From Acanthosepion esculentum (lineage: Eukaryota; Mollusca; Cephalopoda; Sepiida; Sepiidae), in assembly GCA_964036315.1 (NCBI GenBank), contig OZ038487.1, forward strand, positions 59,798,162 through 59,862,161: DNA of 64,000 nt, written 5' to 3'. This document shows positions 45,165 to 55,599 of this stretch, one piece after another. Positions within the stretch are counted from its first letter, which is position 1, and every line of letters begins with the position of its first letter. Below the pieces are notes generated by a model. That model was not told where the DNA came from, ran no database searches, and saw only the letters and a program-made list of their open reading frames with translations. The position numbers were made by a program, and so were the translations under genes.

Positions 45165-45425
45165 GGATAGCGACTAATGGAATGAGATAGCCGGGATCGG
45201 AATTCGATTTTCAGTTGGGTTCGCTTCTTTCACATACACTTGGGAACAATAAGAAACCTTTTGTCTCTCCCGGCCTATACGTTGAATTACAGGACAGTCT
45301 GCGTCAATTCTACCACAGAAATAAATGGCAGCCTACTGTGGGGAAAATCTTCCGCCTAAACAATCAGGAATCGAAAAGACATGATCACTTAAGCTACGAT
45401 AGACGGAACTTAACTGACTGATGAG
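45165..45425 (+). repeat. tRNA-derived SINE, diverged
   Basis: Head remnant GAATTCGATTTTCAGTTGGG, body CACTTGGGAACAATAAGAAA and CTACCACAGAAATAAATGGC, end TCGAAAAGACATGATCA and AACTTAACTGACTG. The order matches the copies at 8.54 and 62.05 kb. Confidence 0.7.
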
Positions 45426-45594
45426 AATAACGCAGAGCATTTACAACGTTCATACCGTCTGTATACGAATATAAAATAAATTGAACAAAAAGGATATGTT
45501 TTTAACCATTAGAAAAAGACGAATCAATGTGAAAGAGAAGCCCGAGCTAAAGTATTTTTAGTGTACAGTTTTACCAATATATGATATGCAGTTG

Positions 45595-45895
45595 ATGGCG
45601 TTTTATGACAGACACAGAAAGAAAATCTGCAGTAACTCCAAGACAAAGTAGTAAAAGAAAAAAGAGAAGAAAGAAAGAATCAATATATGAAATCAATATA
45701 CAATTTTTAGAAACAGGTAGTGTCCAGATTCGATCTATGAATTGTAGATGCCAGAATAAAGAGTTTACAGAAATATGGGAAGTGTGTTAAAGACAGTAGT
45801 AAATTTAAAACAGAAATCAGACAGTGTATTGGGATAGCAAAAGGTGCCTTCAAAAAGCTAAGCAAAATAAAGAATAGTAAGGTGGCTACAAACTA
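45595..45895 (+). pseudogene. RTE-like LINE RT fragment
   Basis: Across frames: YAVDGVL (degraded YADDTVL), TDTERK, then RQCIGIAKGAFKKLSKIKNS. The first catalytic Asp of YADD has become Val. A 61-codon frame at 45605 is a by-product. Confidence 0.65.
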
Positions 45896-45899
45896 TCAA

Positions 45900-46805
45900 C
45901 AAAATAATTATACTGATAAATGTATCCACCGACAGACGTTTTTATTATCCAAAACCGAACTTTTCAATAACTCAATCTCTCACGCAACTAGTAGACTTCC
46001 CCGCGTGTTTCCCCAGTATTCCCGATGGATACGTTTTTCTTATTGACTGGTTCTTTACTTTATGTCATACCCTGCAGCTCTTTCCTTTTGGCAATTCCGA
46101 TGATGTAGTAGTATTTGTAAACATATATTTCCAATCCCCCATCTGCCAACCTCCTACCAATAGAATGTATTTCTGTTATCAACGCGCTACTGTTATTAAA
46201 AAGTAACAAAAATCTGCTGTAAAATAAGGTATGGATGTTTTGAAGTTTGGGTAAAATCTTACCAGATTAGCAGAGAAGAGAAGGCAGTGGAAGAAAATAA
46301 AATAAAACTGTGTAATGATTAGTGCGGCCCTGCCTCAGAAACCACAGTACATCACGAAACTTTCGGAACAAAATACACTAACGGACCATCTTCACAAGAC
46401 ACCGTGTCTAGCCAACTTACTTACACAATCACACACGCGTTCAGATAGTTATCCTGTTGCTTTTATTGGCACGAGACACTTGAAAAAGACCCGGATTTGG
46501 ACAAGTTGCAGAGGCGGGCAGCATCTGGACATGCCAAGTTAATCTGCTGCTAACGGGGAAAACCCGGATGTGACTAGCTTCGACACATATATGTCCACAC
46601 GCGATTTTGAGTCACTTTTGCGTCTGTACTGACTCGTGTTTGCCAGATAAGATGATGAAATGACATCAGTTATAAATATAAAATTGAATGATTTTTTTAA
46701 AAAATATTATAAAATACAAGGATTACTTTATTTCCTTTCATAATTGGTGGTTGGATGTACAGGCAGTGTAACGCATATCAGAAAGTAAAATCGGCGAAAT
46801 AATTC
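45900..46805. other. No recognised feature
   Basis: A 75-codon plus frame at 46315-46542 lies in a GC-richer patch but is not recognised. Confidence 0.35.
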
Positions 46806-46809
46806 AAGG

Positions 46810-46960
46810 TTAGCCATTTAGGTTCGCTTTCACGCCTGGGAAAGGCACGAATTGATTTCATCCGTAATTAACTACGGGTTAAATAGCAGCATTACCGTAA
46901 AGTCTATTAGACATAGCTGGCAATCGGTCTGAGGGAGGAAAATATCTGAATTCCAAACCG
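46810..46960 (+). repeat. SINE body fragment
   Basis: TTTAGGTTCGCTTTCACGCC, TGGGAAAGGCACGAATTGAT and AGCTGGCAATCGGTCTGAGG correspond to the SINE body at 8.6-8.75 kb. Head lost. Confidence 0.6.
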
Positions 46961-47084
46961 TGGAGAAAGCACCCAGTAATCGCTATATTTCCCAAGATGT
47001 GATGGCAATTCACAGATTATTAAGAAAGGTAATCTGTGGAGAACAATGATCGCCAACGTTCAGAAAAAAAGGCACTTAAAATGC

Positions 47085-47730
47085 AACTTGGTATATATGC
47101 TGTAGGTACAACCGTTTCCTCCTGTTTCGATAGTAAATCTGATCAGTTCGATAATGTTAAATTGGCGGGTAATTTAAAAAAAAAACCTAGTCAGTTGTTA
47201 CATAGGCGAAAGGATGTCGTGTTTTAACGACTCCAAAACTAACCTGTTAATCATCTGAGAGACCGTTCTTCGACTTTCCATTACGATGGCTGATGCTAAC
47301 CATTCGTCCATGTTTAAAATATTATTGCCATATATGGCCCGGTGCTCTTGCTATATTTCTAGAGCTTCTTGATACAAACCAAAGAATGATTAGCAATGTT
47401 ATTGGTTTTAATGTAGCCTCTCAATTTCAGTCACTTCCCCACCGTTGTAAAGTTGTCTCACTGTGTTTTTTCTACATATACTTTCATGGTAATTGTTCGG
47501 ATAACTATGGTATCTAGACTGACGATGAAGTCTCATCAAATTACAGTTCAATTGGCTAGATGTAACCGTAAGTTCTATGCTAGCAGTTTCTTCTTGCACT
47601 TCTCGCTTCTGGAACTCCTTTCCAGCTCCATGCTTTCCTGTCAACTTCAATCTTCAAAGATTTAAATGCAAAAGTCAGTCGCTATATACTGTCCTCCTAA
47701 TTATTCTTCTTTTGTGCTCTCTTCTTCATA
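47085..47730 (+). pseudogene. Jockey-like LINE RT fragment, internally deleted
   Basis: IYAVGTTV (degraded YADDTT box), SDQFDNVKLAGNLK, then after a deletion TIRPCLKYYCHIWPGALAIF, LELLDTNQRMISNVIG and FFYIYFHGNCSD, then CNRKFYASSFF. Both Asp of the catalytic box are lost. The C-terminus and start of the 3' UTR are present. Confidence 0.75.
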
Positions 47731-47734
47731 ATGT

Positions 47735-48029
47735 TTCTGTTTTCTAATTCTTCCGCACCTAGTAAACCATTTTTCCTTACTGGCTATATTGACCTGCTCG
47801 GTCTGAACTCTATTTTAAAAAAAGCACAGGGGATGAAGATAATTATAACAGAATTTTCATCATTATTCGACAGTAAAATCAATAGTGCTGTACGGAACAT
47901 CTTATCCACATGACAATGGACCAACTATGGTACAGGCAGGGGATATTTTCGAATAATACAATAACAACAAATACAAACATGGCCACAACATGTTGACCTT
48001 GATCGAAAAATTAAAAAAATGATTTCAAC

Positions 48030-48030
<1 letters not shown>
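47735..48030. other. No recognised feature
   Basis: AT-rich; nothing supported. Confidence 0.35.
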
Positions 48031-48032
<2 letters not shown>

Positions 48033-48072
<40 letters not shown>

Positions 48073-48123
48073 TAGATAGATAGATAGATATATAGATAGC
48101 AAGATAGATAGCTAGATAAATAG
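48033..48123. repeat. TA / GA / GATA microsatellite
   Basis: TA array followed by GA and then GATA tetranucleotide units. Confidence 0.95.
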
Positions 48124-48300
48124 ATAGATATTGTGATATAATAAAAATATACATACTTGATAATGGCTTATAGATTAGGCGAAAGCGCTCGTCTCCATAG
48201 AACTTTTGGACAGATTTTACACATTCAATATCCAAAAAAGAAAATACTTGTACTAATACAAGAAAAAAATTGATTAAATTCGACAAATAGTTTAATATAA

Positions 48301-48400
48301 TTTCTGTTTATTCGTTATTTTTATGGATACAACTTATTTAATTAAAATCAGAGCATTTACTACAATTAGTTATATCCATAAAGTAACGTATAAACAGAAA
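48301..48400. repeat. 100-bp palindromic repeat related to a SINE tail
   Basis: TTTCTGTTTATTCGTTATTT at the left end and TAACGTATAAACAGAAA at the right end are imperfect reverse complements over about 28 bp. The right half matches the tails at 48.7 and 55.03 kb. Confidence 0.65.
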
Positions 48401-48555
48401 ATATATTCAAATATTTCTCGGATTTATATCCATTTCATATAATAATGTTGCCATTGTCTACGTTAGGTTATGTTTCGGATTAGAAATCATATAAATAGAA
48501 ATATCGTCGAGGATGTATGTTCATAAGCAGTAATTTGAACTTTTCTAACCGGAAT

Positions 48556-48760
48556 TTCTCTGTGGCTGAATGGTTAAGAGCACGTCAGACCAAACGAAGG
48601 GTTTCGTATCGGTTTCAGGTTCGATTCCTATCCGGGAAGGCATATTTTCTGAAAAATTTCTCGAACATACAGCCTGGTAAATGTAAGTAATACTGTTTAA
48701 TTAAAAACAGAGAATTTACTCCAAATGTGGCCATAAAATAACGTATAACCGGAAGTGTAT
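48556..48760 (+). repeat. SINE with class II tRNA-like head, copy 1
   Basis: The head TTCTCTGTGGCTGAATGGTT and AAGAGCACGTCAG has a good A box, and CAGGTTCGATTCCTAT a good B box. The tail AATTTCTCGAACATACAGCC, then GGTAAATGTAAGTAATACTG, is shared with 54.95-55.06 kb. A TA array follows. Lower cloverleaf quality than the 54.87-kb copy. Confidence 0.75.
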
Positions 48761-48762
48761 TA

Positions 48763-48882
<120 letters not shown>

Positions 48883-48884
48883 CA

Positions 48885-49615
48885 TGTCTAAAGCACAATG
48901 CTACACTAATCCTCTTGTTTCACTTGTGTATAATTAACAGATACTTGAAAGAAACAAACGATAAATCTGTCCACACGAGCCGCACACAAAATTCCGGTCC
49001 GCTCGCTCGTATTCCTGACAACACCCTCAAGCAACGCCAGCAATTACGAGTGAAGTAGACACAGCGACTAATACGCTATTCAGCATTTCAAAAGAAATAA
49101 AGTCGTTTGGTTGAGAAACCGTGATTTTCAAAACTAACGGCAGAAATCAAAGACCTTTACTGCTTTGAACTGATCTTTGTGTTCTTGGGCCACGGCCATA
49201 ATCGACAGAAATTCAAGAGAATTGGTAAATCCGGTTAATTTTCTGCTCGACTATAAAAAGTACGGTATCGATTTTGGGAAACAGCTTCACAGATAGTTAA
49301 AGACTGGAGACAAAGAGAGACAGACGGAGATAAAAGTAAAATCTGTTTTGAATCTAAAGAAAGTAACATTCCTTGGAGATTGAAAAAAACTAAGCAAAAA
49401 ATATAAACTAATATTAGTTATTACCATAGTAAGTAAGTAAATAAATAACACATATATGACTCAGATATATGATAATCAATGTAATGGTATGTGAATATAA
49501 AATATGTATATATAACACAGGGAAACGCAGGTCCATACAAACAGATGGAAATGTCGAGGTAAAGTTTTCCTTAAATTGAAATTTTCTTTTTCATGTAAGC
49601 AGAAATAAATAATCT
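48885..49615. other. No recognised feature
   Basis: AT-rich with no recognised frame or family. Confidence 0.35.
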
Positions 49616-49620
49616 TTTCA

Positions 49621-49671
49621 TATATATATAGATATATATAGATATATATAGATAGATAGATATATAGATAT
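49621..49671. repeat. TA/GATATATA microsatellite
   Basis: TA repeats with regular GA interruptions. It abuts the repeat whose inverted copy is at 54.5 kb. Confidence 0.9.
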
Positions 49672-49688
49672 ATGAAGAAATATAGTTT

Positions 49689-49750
49689 TAAGGTGTGCTA
49701 TATTTATGGGATAAATTGTTCATTTTATCCCATAAATATAGCACACCTTA
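49689..49750. repeat. Perfect 27-bp palindrome
   Basis: Arms 49689-49715 and 49724-49750 (core GTGTGCTATATTTATGGGAT) are perfect complements around an 8-base loop. One arm with its outer flank (ATGAAGAAATATAG) recurs inverted at about 54520-54562. Confidence 0.9.
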
Positions 49751-50225
49751 CGTATGTTCAGTGAATATAACTCCGACAAAAAATCGACTATCAGAGATTA
49801 ACTTTTATGGTAGAAGCCAAGAAATCGGAAAAAACTTATCGTGGCAGAAATAACTGTTTACTGGTAAAATAGTGTGAGATTTAATCAGTAAGATAAATTG
49901 CTCACTGAATCACTCACGCGTATAAAAAAGGCAAAATATAAAAGTCGAAAGTCATACTTCGGCTCCCAGAGAACTGAAGTATATGTCACCTAATGGAGGA
50001 ACTGTTTCGGAAAGAGAGAAAATGAATGCATATATCTAGGTTAAAACGATATAGATGAACTCGTAAAAATCACGAATCTTCTAATCAATTGTTAAGTGTT
50101 TACTTGAAAACGTTTCCATTAACCGTGAAAACCTTACAAATCTAAATTCAGGTTATTTTTCATTGAGATAGTGAACTTTGGACAGTTTCAGACCATTTTA
50201 ATACCGTTCTAAAATCCCTCAGCAG

Positions 50226-50252
<27 letters not shown>
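50226..50252. repeat. TA microsatellite
   Basis: About 13 TA units at the end of a LINE fragment. Confidence 0.9.
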
Positions 50253-50253
<1 letters not shown>

Positions 50254-50256
<3 letters not shown>

Positions 50257-50475
50257 CAGAGACCTAAGGTCAGAAATGGCTTCATAAGATTTTTCACTGA
50301 TCACTTTTGTAAAAAAACAAAAACAAAAATCAAAGGTCGCATTTTGTTCTTCGTAATGTGTGAGCTGTAGTTGCGAGTATAATTTTTTTCGTATATACAT
50401 AAGGCATGGGCTACCAGGAATCCCTTCAATGATTCTATCGGAATCTTTTCCAATTAATTACGAAACAGTACTGTC
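50254..50475 (-). pseudogene. Restriction-endonuclease LINE 3' end, minus strand
   Basis: In reverse it reads LIGKDSDRIIEGIPGSPCL, matching the terminal block of the LINE at 12.75-12.82 kb (LVGKDSSRLIEEILGGPCL). It is followed by the same 3' UTR, including GACCTTAGGTCTCTGG. A third copy of the family in the window. Confidence 0.75.
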
Positions 50476-50479
50476 TGCG

Positions 50480-50483
<4 letters not shown>

Positions 50484-50548
<65 letters not shown>
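50484..50548. repeat. TA microsatellite
   Basis: About 32 TA units directly at the truncated 5' side of the LINE fragment. Confidence 0.95.
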
Positions 50549-50549
<1 letters not shown>

Positions 50550-50799
50550 ACAATTTTGATTAAATAGAACTGATAATGTCTCTCTGTTTTAATTTGTTAT
50601 CTGATTTGTCAATTTTCGAATAAGTTATTGAGTATGGCGCTGGAAAACGTGGATGAAATAACCGAAGTTCATATCTTGTCATCATTTTGTTCAACTGCTT
50701 TGCATCATTGCAGTGATTTTCAAGAACCATTATTTGATGTATGTGTGATAGTTTAAATTTCTTTGTCTACATTCTGTATTCTTTAATGTGGACAGTTTG

Positions 50800-50801
<2 letters not shown>

Positions 50802-50868
<67 letters not shown>
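50802..50868. repeat. TA / GT microsatellite
   Basis: About 20 TA units followed by 14 GT units. Confidence 0.95.
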
Positions 50869-50872
<4 letters not shown>

Positions 50873-50884
50873 AATTTGTGTCTC

Positions 50885-51000
50885 TCAAAATTTAGTGGTG
50901 ATAGCGTTCGCTTTCAGACCATGAAACCTGGTATCGAATCTCCCCATGGTTTGAGTCGATCTGTCAAGAAGGCGACTTCTTGATATGATCGGTTTGTGAA
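50885..51000 (+). repeat. Possible tRNA-derived SINE head
   Basis: TTAGTGGTGATAGCGTTCGC as A box region and CCTGGTATCGAATCTCC as B box with proper spacing. No second copy was found in the window. Confidence 0.45.
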
Positions 51001-51004
51001 GTGT

Positions 51005-52430
51005 GTGTGTGTGGGAGGGGGGCATCCTGGCGCGAGACTCCTTCAGTTTTTAACCGTGCCTTGTAAGTAAAATAGGACAGAGGGAACTGTCCGGAGGGCG
51101 TCGATTCTTCTGCTAGCACGATGTCTCCAGCTATCATGACCGAGATATTTTGCGTACTGACCTTGTTTCTCTCTCACTCTTCCGCTTTCTCTCTCTCTTA
51201 TCTCCGTCTCTGTCTCTCTCTCCCAGAAAATTTAACTATGGTCCGCTCAGAATAGTTACAGTTTAAACCCCTGATGAGCCCTATGAGTGTGCAATAAACA
51301 AATATTCCTGAACAGGGATCTACAATAAGAATTAGCTAGCCGTCTTAGTAGATGTTTGCTCGGAAACGGGTAGCCGGTCAATATATTTTATGTTTATGTA
51401 GCAATACGATTTCTCACACATCCTTAGGAGATTAATAAATATATTTCTTTTTCCTTTTAATTCAATTTAATGTCCAGGCTTTGTCAGGAATCTTGTCTTC
51501 AGCGCATCTTTGAGTAAATTTAATGACCAGAGTTTTTTAGGAATCTTGTCGCCAACCCTCCTTTGAATTGTCGAACATTGAATTTTGTTAGTGTTTTACA
51601 TAGCCGTAAAACTCAGGGCAATTGAAAGACTGGACACCCAAAAGCTGCCTGTATGGTCCCCCTTTCCGGATGGTGGAACGCGTGTGGACGGAAAGAGATG
51701 GTGGGTCCCCAGCCATTATCCCTATAATGAATCGGACTGTGAGTGAAGGGGCAATCAGTGAAACGGCCAGGCAGTGAGTGTGTAGGGGTCCGTTTTCCGT
51801 GGTTGGCGTCAGAAGAAGTTAGCTTTCTAGTAGCGGAAGGAAGACATTGCTGATTAAGTGAGAAACTGTTTTCTTTTTTTTTTCTTGGCTACTTCCCGAT
51901 CCAACAAAAAAAGCATTTGTCGCTATTGTCTAGTTGACGGCGTTCATGGGAATATTGAGTATTGAAATGAAACTGTGAAACATAACGAACCCCGGCGTAT
52001 TTGCATGCAGCCGACCTTGGATGTCATCACAGCTGGTGCAGAGACGTGCAGAATTGCATTACCACATATTTACAAGACTTAACAATTAAAATCGAACAAC
52101 GCTGCATAAGAAAAATTGCATCTAATATCGGAATATATTTACTAAATTTATTTTATAATGACTACACGCATACACATATATACATACAATGCCACAAACA
52201 AAGCGTGAAGACGCAATATATGAAAATATTGACGCTTTACTGTCTGAGTTGTTAAATAATGTAAATAAATAGATAAGAAAGAAAGGAAGGAAGAATGAAA
52301 TACTTCAAACAAGAAAGATAGTAAGCAAGAAAGACGCAAGGCAAGAATGAAAGTAAACTAGAAAAAGGAAGAAAGAGTCGGAAAATATGCAAGCAAGAAA
52401 GTAAAAATGACAATAACAGTATATTTTGTG
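51005..52430. other. GC-richer unclassified stretch, LTR-like in parts
   Basis: 51010-51300 has a CT-rich tract and GTGTGCAATAAACAAATATT, a polyadenylation-like signal. 51460-51580 contains two tandem copies of a block ending AGGAATCTTGTC, the second followed by GCCAACCC, reminiscent of an LTR edge and primer site. This is weak evidence and no internal retroelement domains follow. Confidence 0.35.
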
Positions 52431-52433
52431 ATG

Positions 52434-52505
52434 CCAACAAACGCTCGTTGCCACTTCTGTAATGCCAACGAATACTCGTTGTCACTTCGTTGTCACTTCG
52501 TTGTA
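52434..52505. repeat. Short tandem repeat around CTCGTTGNCACTTC
   Basis: GCCAACGAATACTCGTTGTC and related units repeat three to four times. Confidence 0.65.
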
Positions 52506-52773
52506 GTAGAGACTTTGTAATCGCAGATACAACTATATTACGCCGTTGGACAATACTGATGTCAGAGGCCTTTGAATAGCACTCGCATTAATAGTGCCTG
52601 CTTGATTATACTCACTCGTAATCCGTATAGTGATCTGCATAAAGGAATAGTATATATAATAGGTATCTTTATTATTCTAGTTTTCTTTCTTTCTTACTTT
52701 TTTAAGTTAATTGGTAGTCCGTATGGATAATTCCAGGGAGGATATAAATCCCGAGAGTTCAATGTAATAACAG

Positions 52774-52778
<5 letters not shown>

Positions 52779-52844
<66 letters not shown>
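52779..52844. repeat. TA microsatellite
   Basis: About 33 TA units abutting the left end of the inverted-repeat element at 52843. Confidence 0.95.
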
Positions 52845-52847
<3 letters not shown>

Positions 52848-53332
52848 GAAAAATATGGAAAAACAAAAAATCCGAATATGCAAGTTTACTGTTTTTAATG
52901 CTGTTTCAATGTCGACGTCAGATGTTTCGGTCTAGTAGACCTTCTTCAGGACATAGTTATTAAAACATAATTAAAATTAAACAATATTCAAGTCAACATG
53001 AAAAGACGATAGACATAAGAATAATCAAAACAAAATGACTGAATTTTAAGATCAGCGTTCCGTTTTGAAATGCGATCACGTCGGCGTCACGTGGGCGATG
53101 TTGTGAAAACGTATTCCTAAAATAGAGTTTATTATTAATGAAAAAGAAGAATTTTACTAAAATCTAAAGTTTATAAGTACGTTTGTCCAGCATTAATCTT
53201 CCCAGAAAAGGGGAAATATTAATGAAGCTTGGTACAGTATTCACCGTGCGTGAGATAGTATTTCTGCCTGCCTCATAAATCCGTCTAAGATTTTTATTCG
53301 GATTTTTTGTTTTTCCATATTTTTCCTCATAC
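52843..53332. mobile_element. 490-bp element with about 35-bp terminal inverted repeats
   Basis: The left end ATGAGGAAAAATATGGAAAA plus ACAAAAAATCCGAAT is the exact complement of 53298-53332. The interior includes GATGTTTCGGTCTAGTAGAC and CTTCTTCAGG (the recurrent hairpin motif) and no transposase. Confidence 0.8.
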
Positions 53333-53359
53333 TGTCGGATCTACATCCACATATTTGCT

Positions 53360-53363
<4 letters not shown>

Positions 53364-53417
<54 letters not shown>
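53364..53417. repeat. TA microsatellite
   Basis: About 27 TA units just before the retroelement C-terminus. Confidence 0.95.
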
Positions 53418-53421
<4 letters not shown>

Positions 53422-53422
<1 letters not shown>

Positions 53423-53628
53423 AAACACACACCACACCAAAAATATCTTGGAAAATAAGGAAAAAATCATCAGCCTACAACAACCTATCAAAAACTTGCA
53501 AACTTTGCTTGGAGGAAAAAATAGCTATCATTACCTTCCCAGATCAAAATAAATTATTAAATAAAAGATCCGAGCTAATCTCAAAATGCAGACATGAAAA
53601 CAAATTTTTACTACGTAACTTAAAATAG
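53422..53628 (+). pseudogene. Penelope-like (or related) retroelement C-terminal end
   Basis: An open frame reads SWKIRKKSSAYNNLSKTC, then KLCLEEKIAIITFPD, then NKLLNKRSELISKCRHENKF and LLRNLK before TAG at 53626. I know this C-x2-C, LLNKRSEL and CRHxNKF pattern from the end of invertebrate retroelement polyproteins, most likely Penelope-like elements. No RT or GIY-YIG nuclease part remains; the copy is truncated at the TA array. The specific family is uncertain. Confidence 0.6.
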
Positions 53629-53629
53629 A

Positions 53630-54420
53630 AAAATAAATAAATATATAAACAAACAACAATAAAATAAGCAAAATAAATTACTCCAAACAAATCACAAAAC
53701 CACACCTGTTAGAATATGCGAAATAAAATAAAATCAAAAGAACGGACGAAAGTTATAACTGTTATATAAATAAAAAAAAAAACATTAATAAAAGATAATA
53801 TACTACGTTACTTAAAAAACCGAAAGCCAAAAATATATAGTATAACAAATAAATAACAACAAATATAATAAATCGATCTAAATACATCCATATATATAAA
53901 TAAACTAACAACCGATAAACTAGCCGTTTAGAAAAAACAAATAAAGATAACCAACCTAAATAGATAAATTAAAAACTGTTCCCACCAAAATAATAGAACA
54001 AACCACAACATCACACCCCAAAATTCAACAAATAGATTTAATCAATGACAAATAAACAAATATATAAGATAAAAAATAAAAATGAAAATAAATAAAAACA
54101 AGCAAAACAATTTGACCCAAATAAATAAGCGAACAAGCGACTTCCGGTAAATGACGGCCATTATAGACTACCAACAATAAGCTATATAAACAAATTTTTA
54201 CTACGTTAACCAAAAACACCGATCAAAATAAAAAAAATAAAAAATAAATATATAAGATAAAAAAATTAAAAAAAAACAAAAAAAAAATCAAGCAAAATAA
54301 TATGACATAAATAAATAAACAAATAAGCGACTTCCGGTAAAAGTAACCGCCAAAATAGACAAGCCATAATGCACCACTGACCCTTATATGAATAGCCGAG
54401 AAAAATAACAGCACTAGTCG
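53630..54420 (+). repeat. Retroelement 3' region with about 200-bp tandem repeats
   Basis: A-rich and very poor in G. CAAATTTTTACTACGT recurs near 53602 and 54191. GCGACTTCCGGTAAA recurs near 54138 and 54328, about 190 bp apart. It probably is the untranslated end of the retroelement at 53422. Confidence 0.6.
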
Positions 54421-54499
54421 CCTGACGATTGCACTAGCATGAAACAGACTGTTGCCTCTAAGTGCTGACTTCCATGTCCACTTTTATAATTACACACGC

Positions 54500-54559
54500 T
54501 CTATCTCTGATATTGAGCACTTTATCCCATAAATATAGCACACTTTAAGACTATATTTC

Positions 54560-54562
<3 letters not shown>
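54500..54562 (-). repeat. Inverted copy of the 49.67-kb repeat
   Basis: TTTATCCCATAAATATAGCA and CACTTTAAGACTATATTTCT plus TCAT is the reverse complement of 49669-49715 with two or three changes. Like that copy it is bounded by a TA array (54564-54594). Confidence 0.8.
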
Positions 54563-54598
<36 letters not shown>

Positions 54599-54599
54599 C

Positions 54600-54745
54600 T
54601 GGATTTACTTACACCTCACAATTTCTTGAACACTCAAGTCAGTAAATGTTGTTAATACTGTTTATTATAAACACAGCATTTTCTTAAGCATTTGTATGTA
54701 TAAAAAAAAGAATGTATTAACATAAAAATGTCTTAAAAATAATTG
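54600..54745 (+). repeat. SINE tail copy without head
   Basis: CAATTTCTTGAACACTCAAG and CAGTAAATGTTGTTAATACT match the tail of the SINE at 54.87-55.08 kb. Confidence 0.65.
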
Positions 54746-54871
54746 TCGGACTTTGTCCATTTCATAATGTGTGACGTCATTTGTTTACATTTGCAGATAT
54801 GAATGCCCGTGAGAAAACTGTGGACAATTGTAGTTTAAAAACAGTAAAATCGACCTTGCTAACCGAAACGC

Positions 54872-54953
54872 TCCTCTGTGGCGAAATCGGTAAAAGCACG
54901 TCAGGCTATATGACGGTTCTGTATAAGATACAGGTTCGATTCCTGTCGGAGGA
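54872..54953 (+). tRNA. Intact tRNA-like cloverleaf (SINE head or tRNA pseudogene)
   Basis: The 82 bases fold completely: acceptor TCCTCTG with CGGAGGA (seven pairs, one G-U), anticodon stem CGTCA/TGACG with a 7-base loop GGCTATA, a 14-base variable region, and a perfect T stem ACAGG/CCTGT with loop TTCGATT. The A box is TGGCGAAATCGG. Positions 34-36 would be CTA, but base 33 is G instead of T. The shared downstream tail at 48.6 kb argues that it is the head of a SINE and not a working tRNA gene. Confidence 0.5.
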
Positions 54954-55085
54954 CGCATATTTTCTATGACAATTTCTCGGACATTCAGGCCGGTAAATGT
55001 TGCTAATACTGATTATTATGAACAGAACATTTACTTAAATATTTGTATCTATAAAAAAAGCATGTATAAACACAAAAATGTCATA
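54872..55085 (+). repeat. SINE with class II tRNA-like head, copy 2
   Basis: The tRNA-like head (54872-54953) is followed by CGCATATTTTCT, AATTTCTCGGACATTCAGGC and GGTAAATGTTGCTAATACTG, a tail shared with 48556-48760 and 54600-54745. It ends in an A-rich run near 55085. Confidence 0.8.
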
Positions 55086-55089
55086 AAAA

Positions 55090-55595
55090 CATATATATTA
55101 ATGTTCTCTCATTTTTATTTTTATTTTATTTAGTCATTCTTTACATTTACGTTTTGATATATTCCTTTTATCTGTTCATTGAGACATTTTTTCACTTTTA
55201 TTTTACTTTTATTTTATTGCTTACTTTCTTTTGTTGCTATAATTTGTCCGTGTTCCTTATATTGTATATATCTGATCTTTTCAAGTCATTTTCGTGGATC
55301 AAATCCGTTCGATTTTCATTCCCGCTATCCCTGACATGCATAATGGCAAAGTTCTGTCGAAAGTCATTTAAAAATCGCGACTCCTATTTGCTCCTCAATC
55401 CGTCAGGGACTCAGTCGAGCGGGGTTTTTTGGCAGGGTAGGTAGTAGCTTTTGCAGTATAAGCAAGTAATGCAAAAATACCTTTTGTCCATTCACTCTCC
55501 ACCCGACAAAAATTCTTCCACTGATCTTCCAGTTTCTTGTAAAAAAGAATAATAAAAAAGACACCAAGTGAATAAAGTCTAAATGAAAGCGGGAA
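55090..55595. other. No recognised feature
   Basis: T-rich at 55100-55260, mixed afterwards. A 96-codon plus frame at 55154-55444 is not recognised. Confidence 0.35.
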
Positions 55596-55599
55596 GTAA

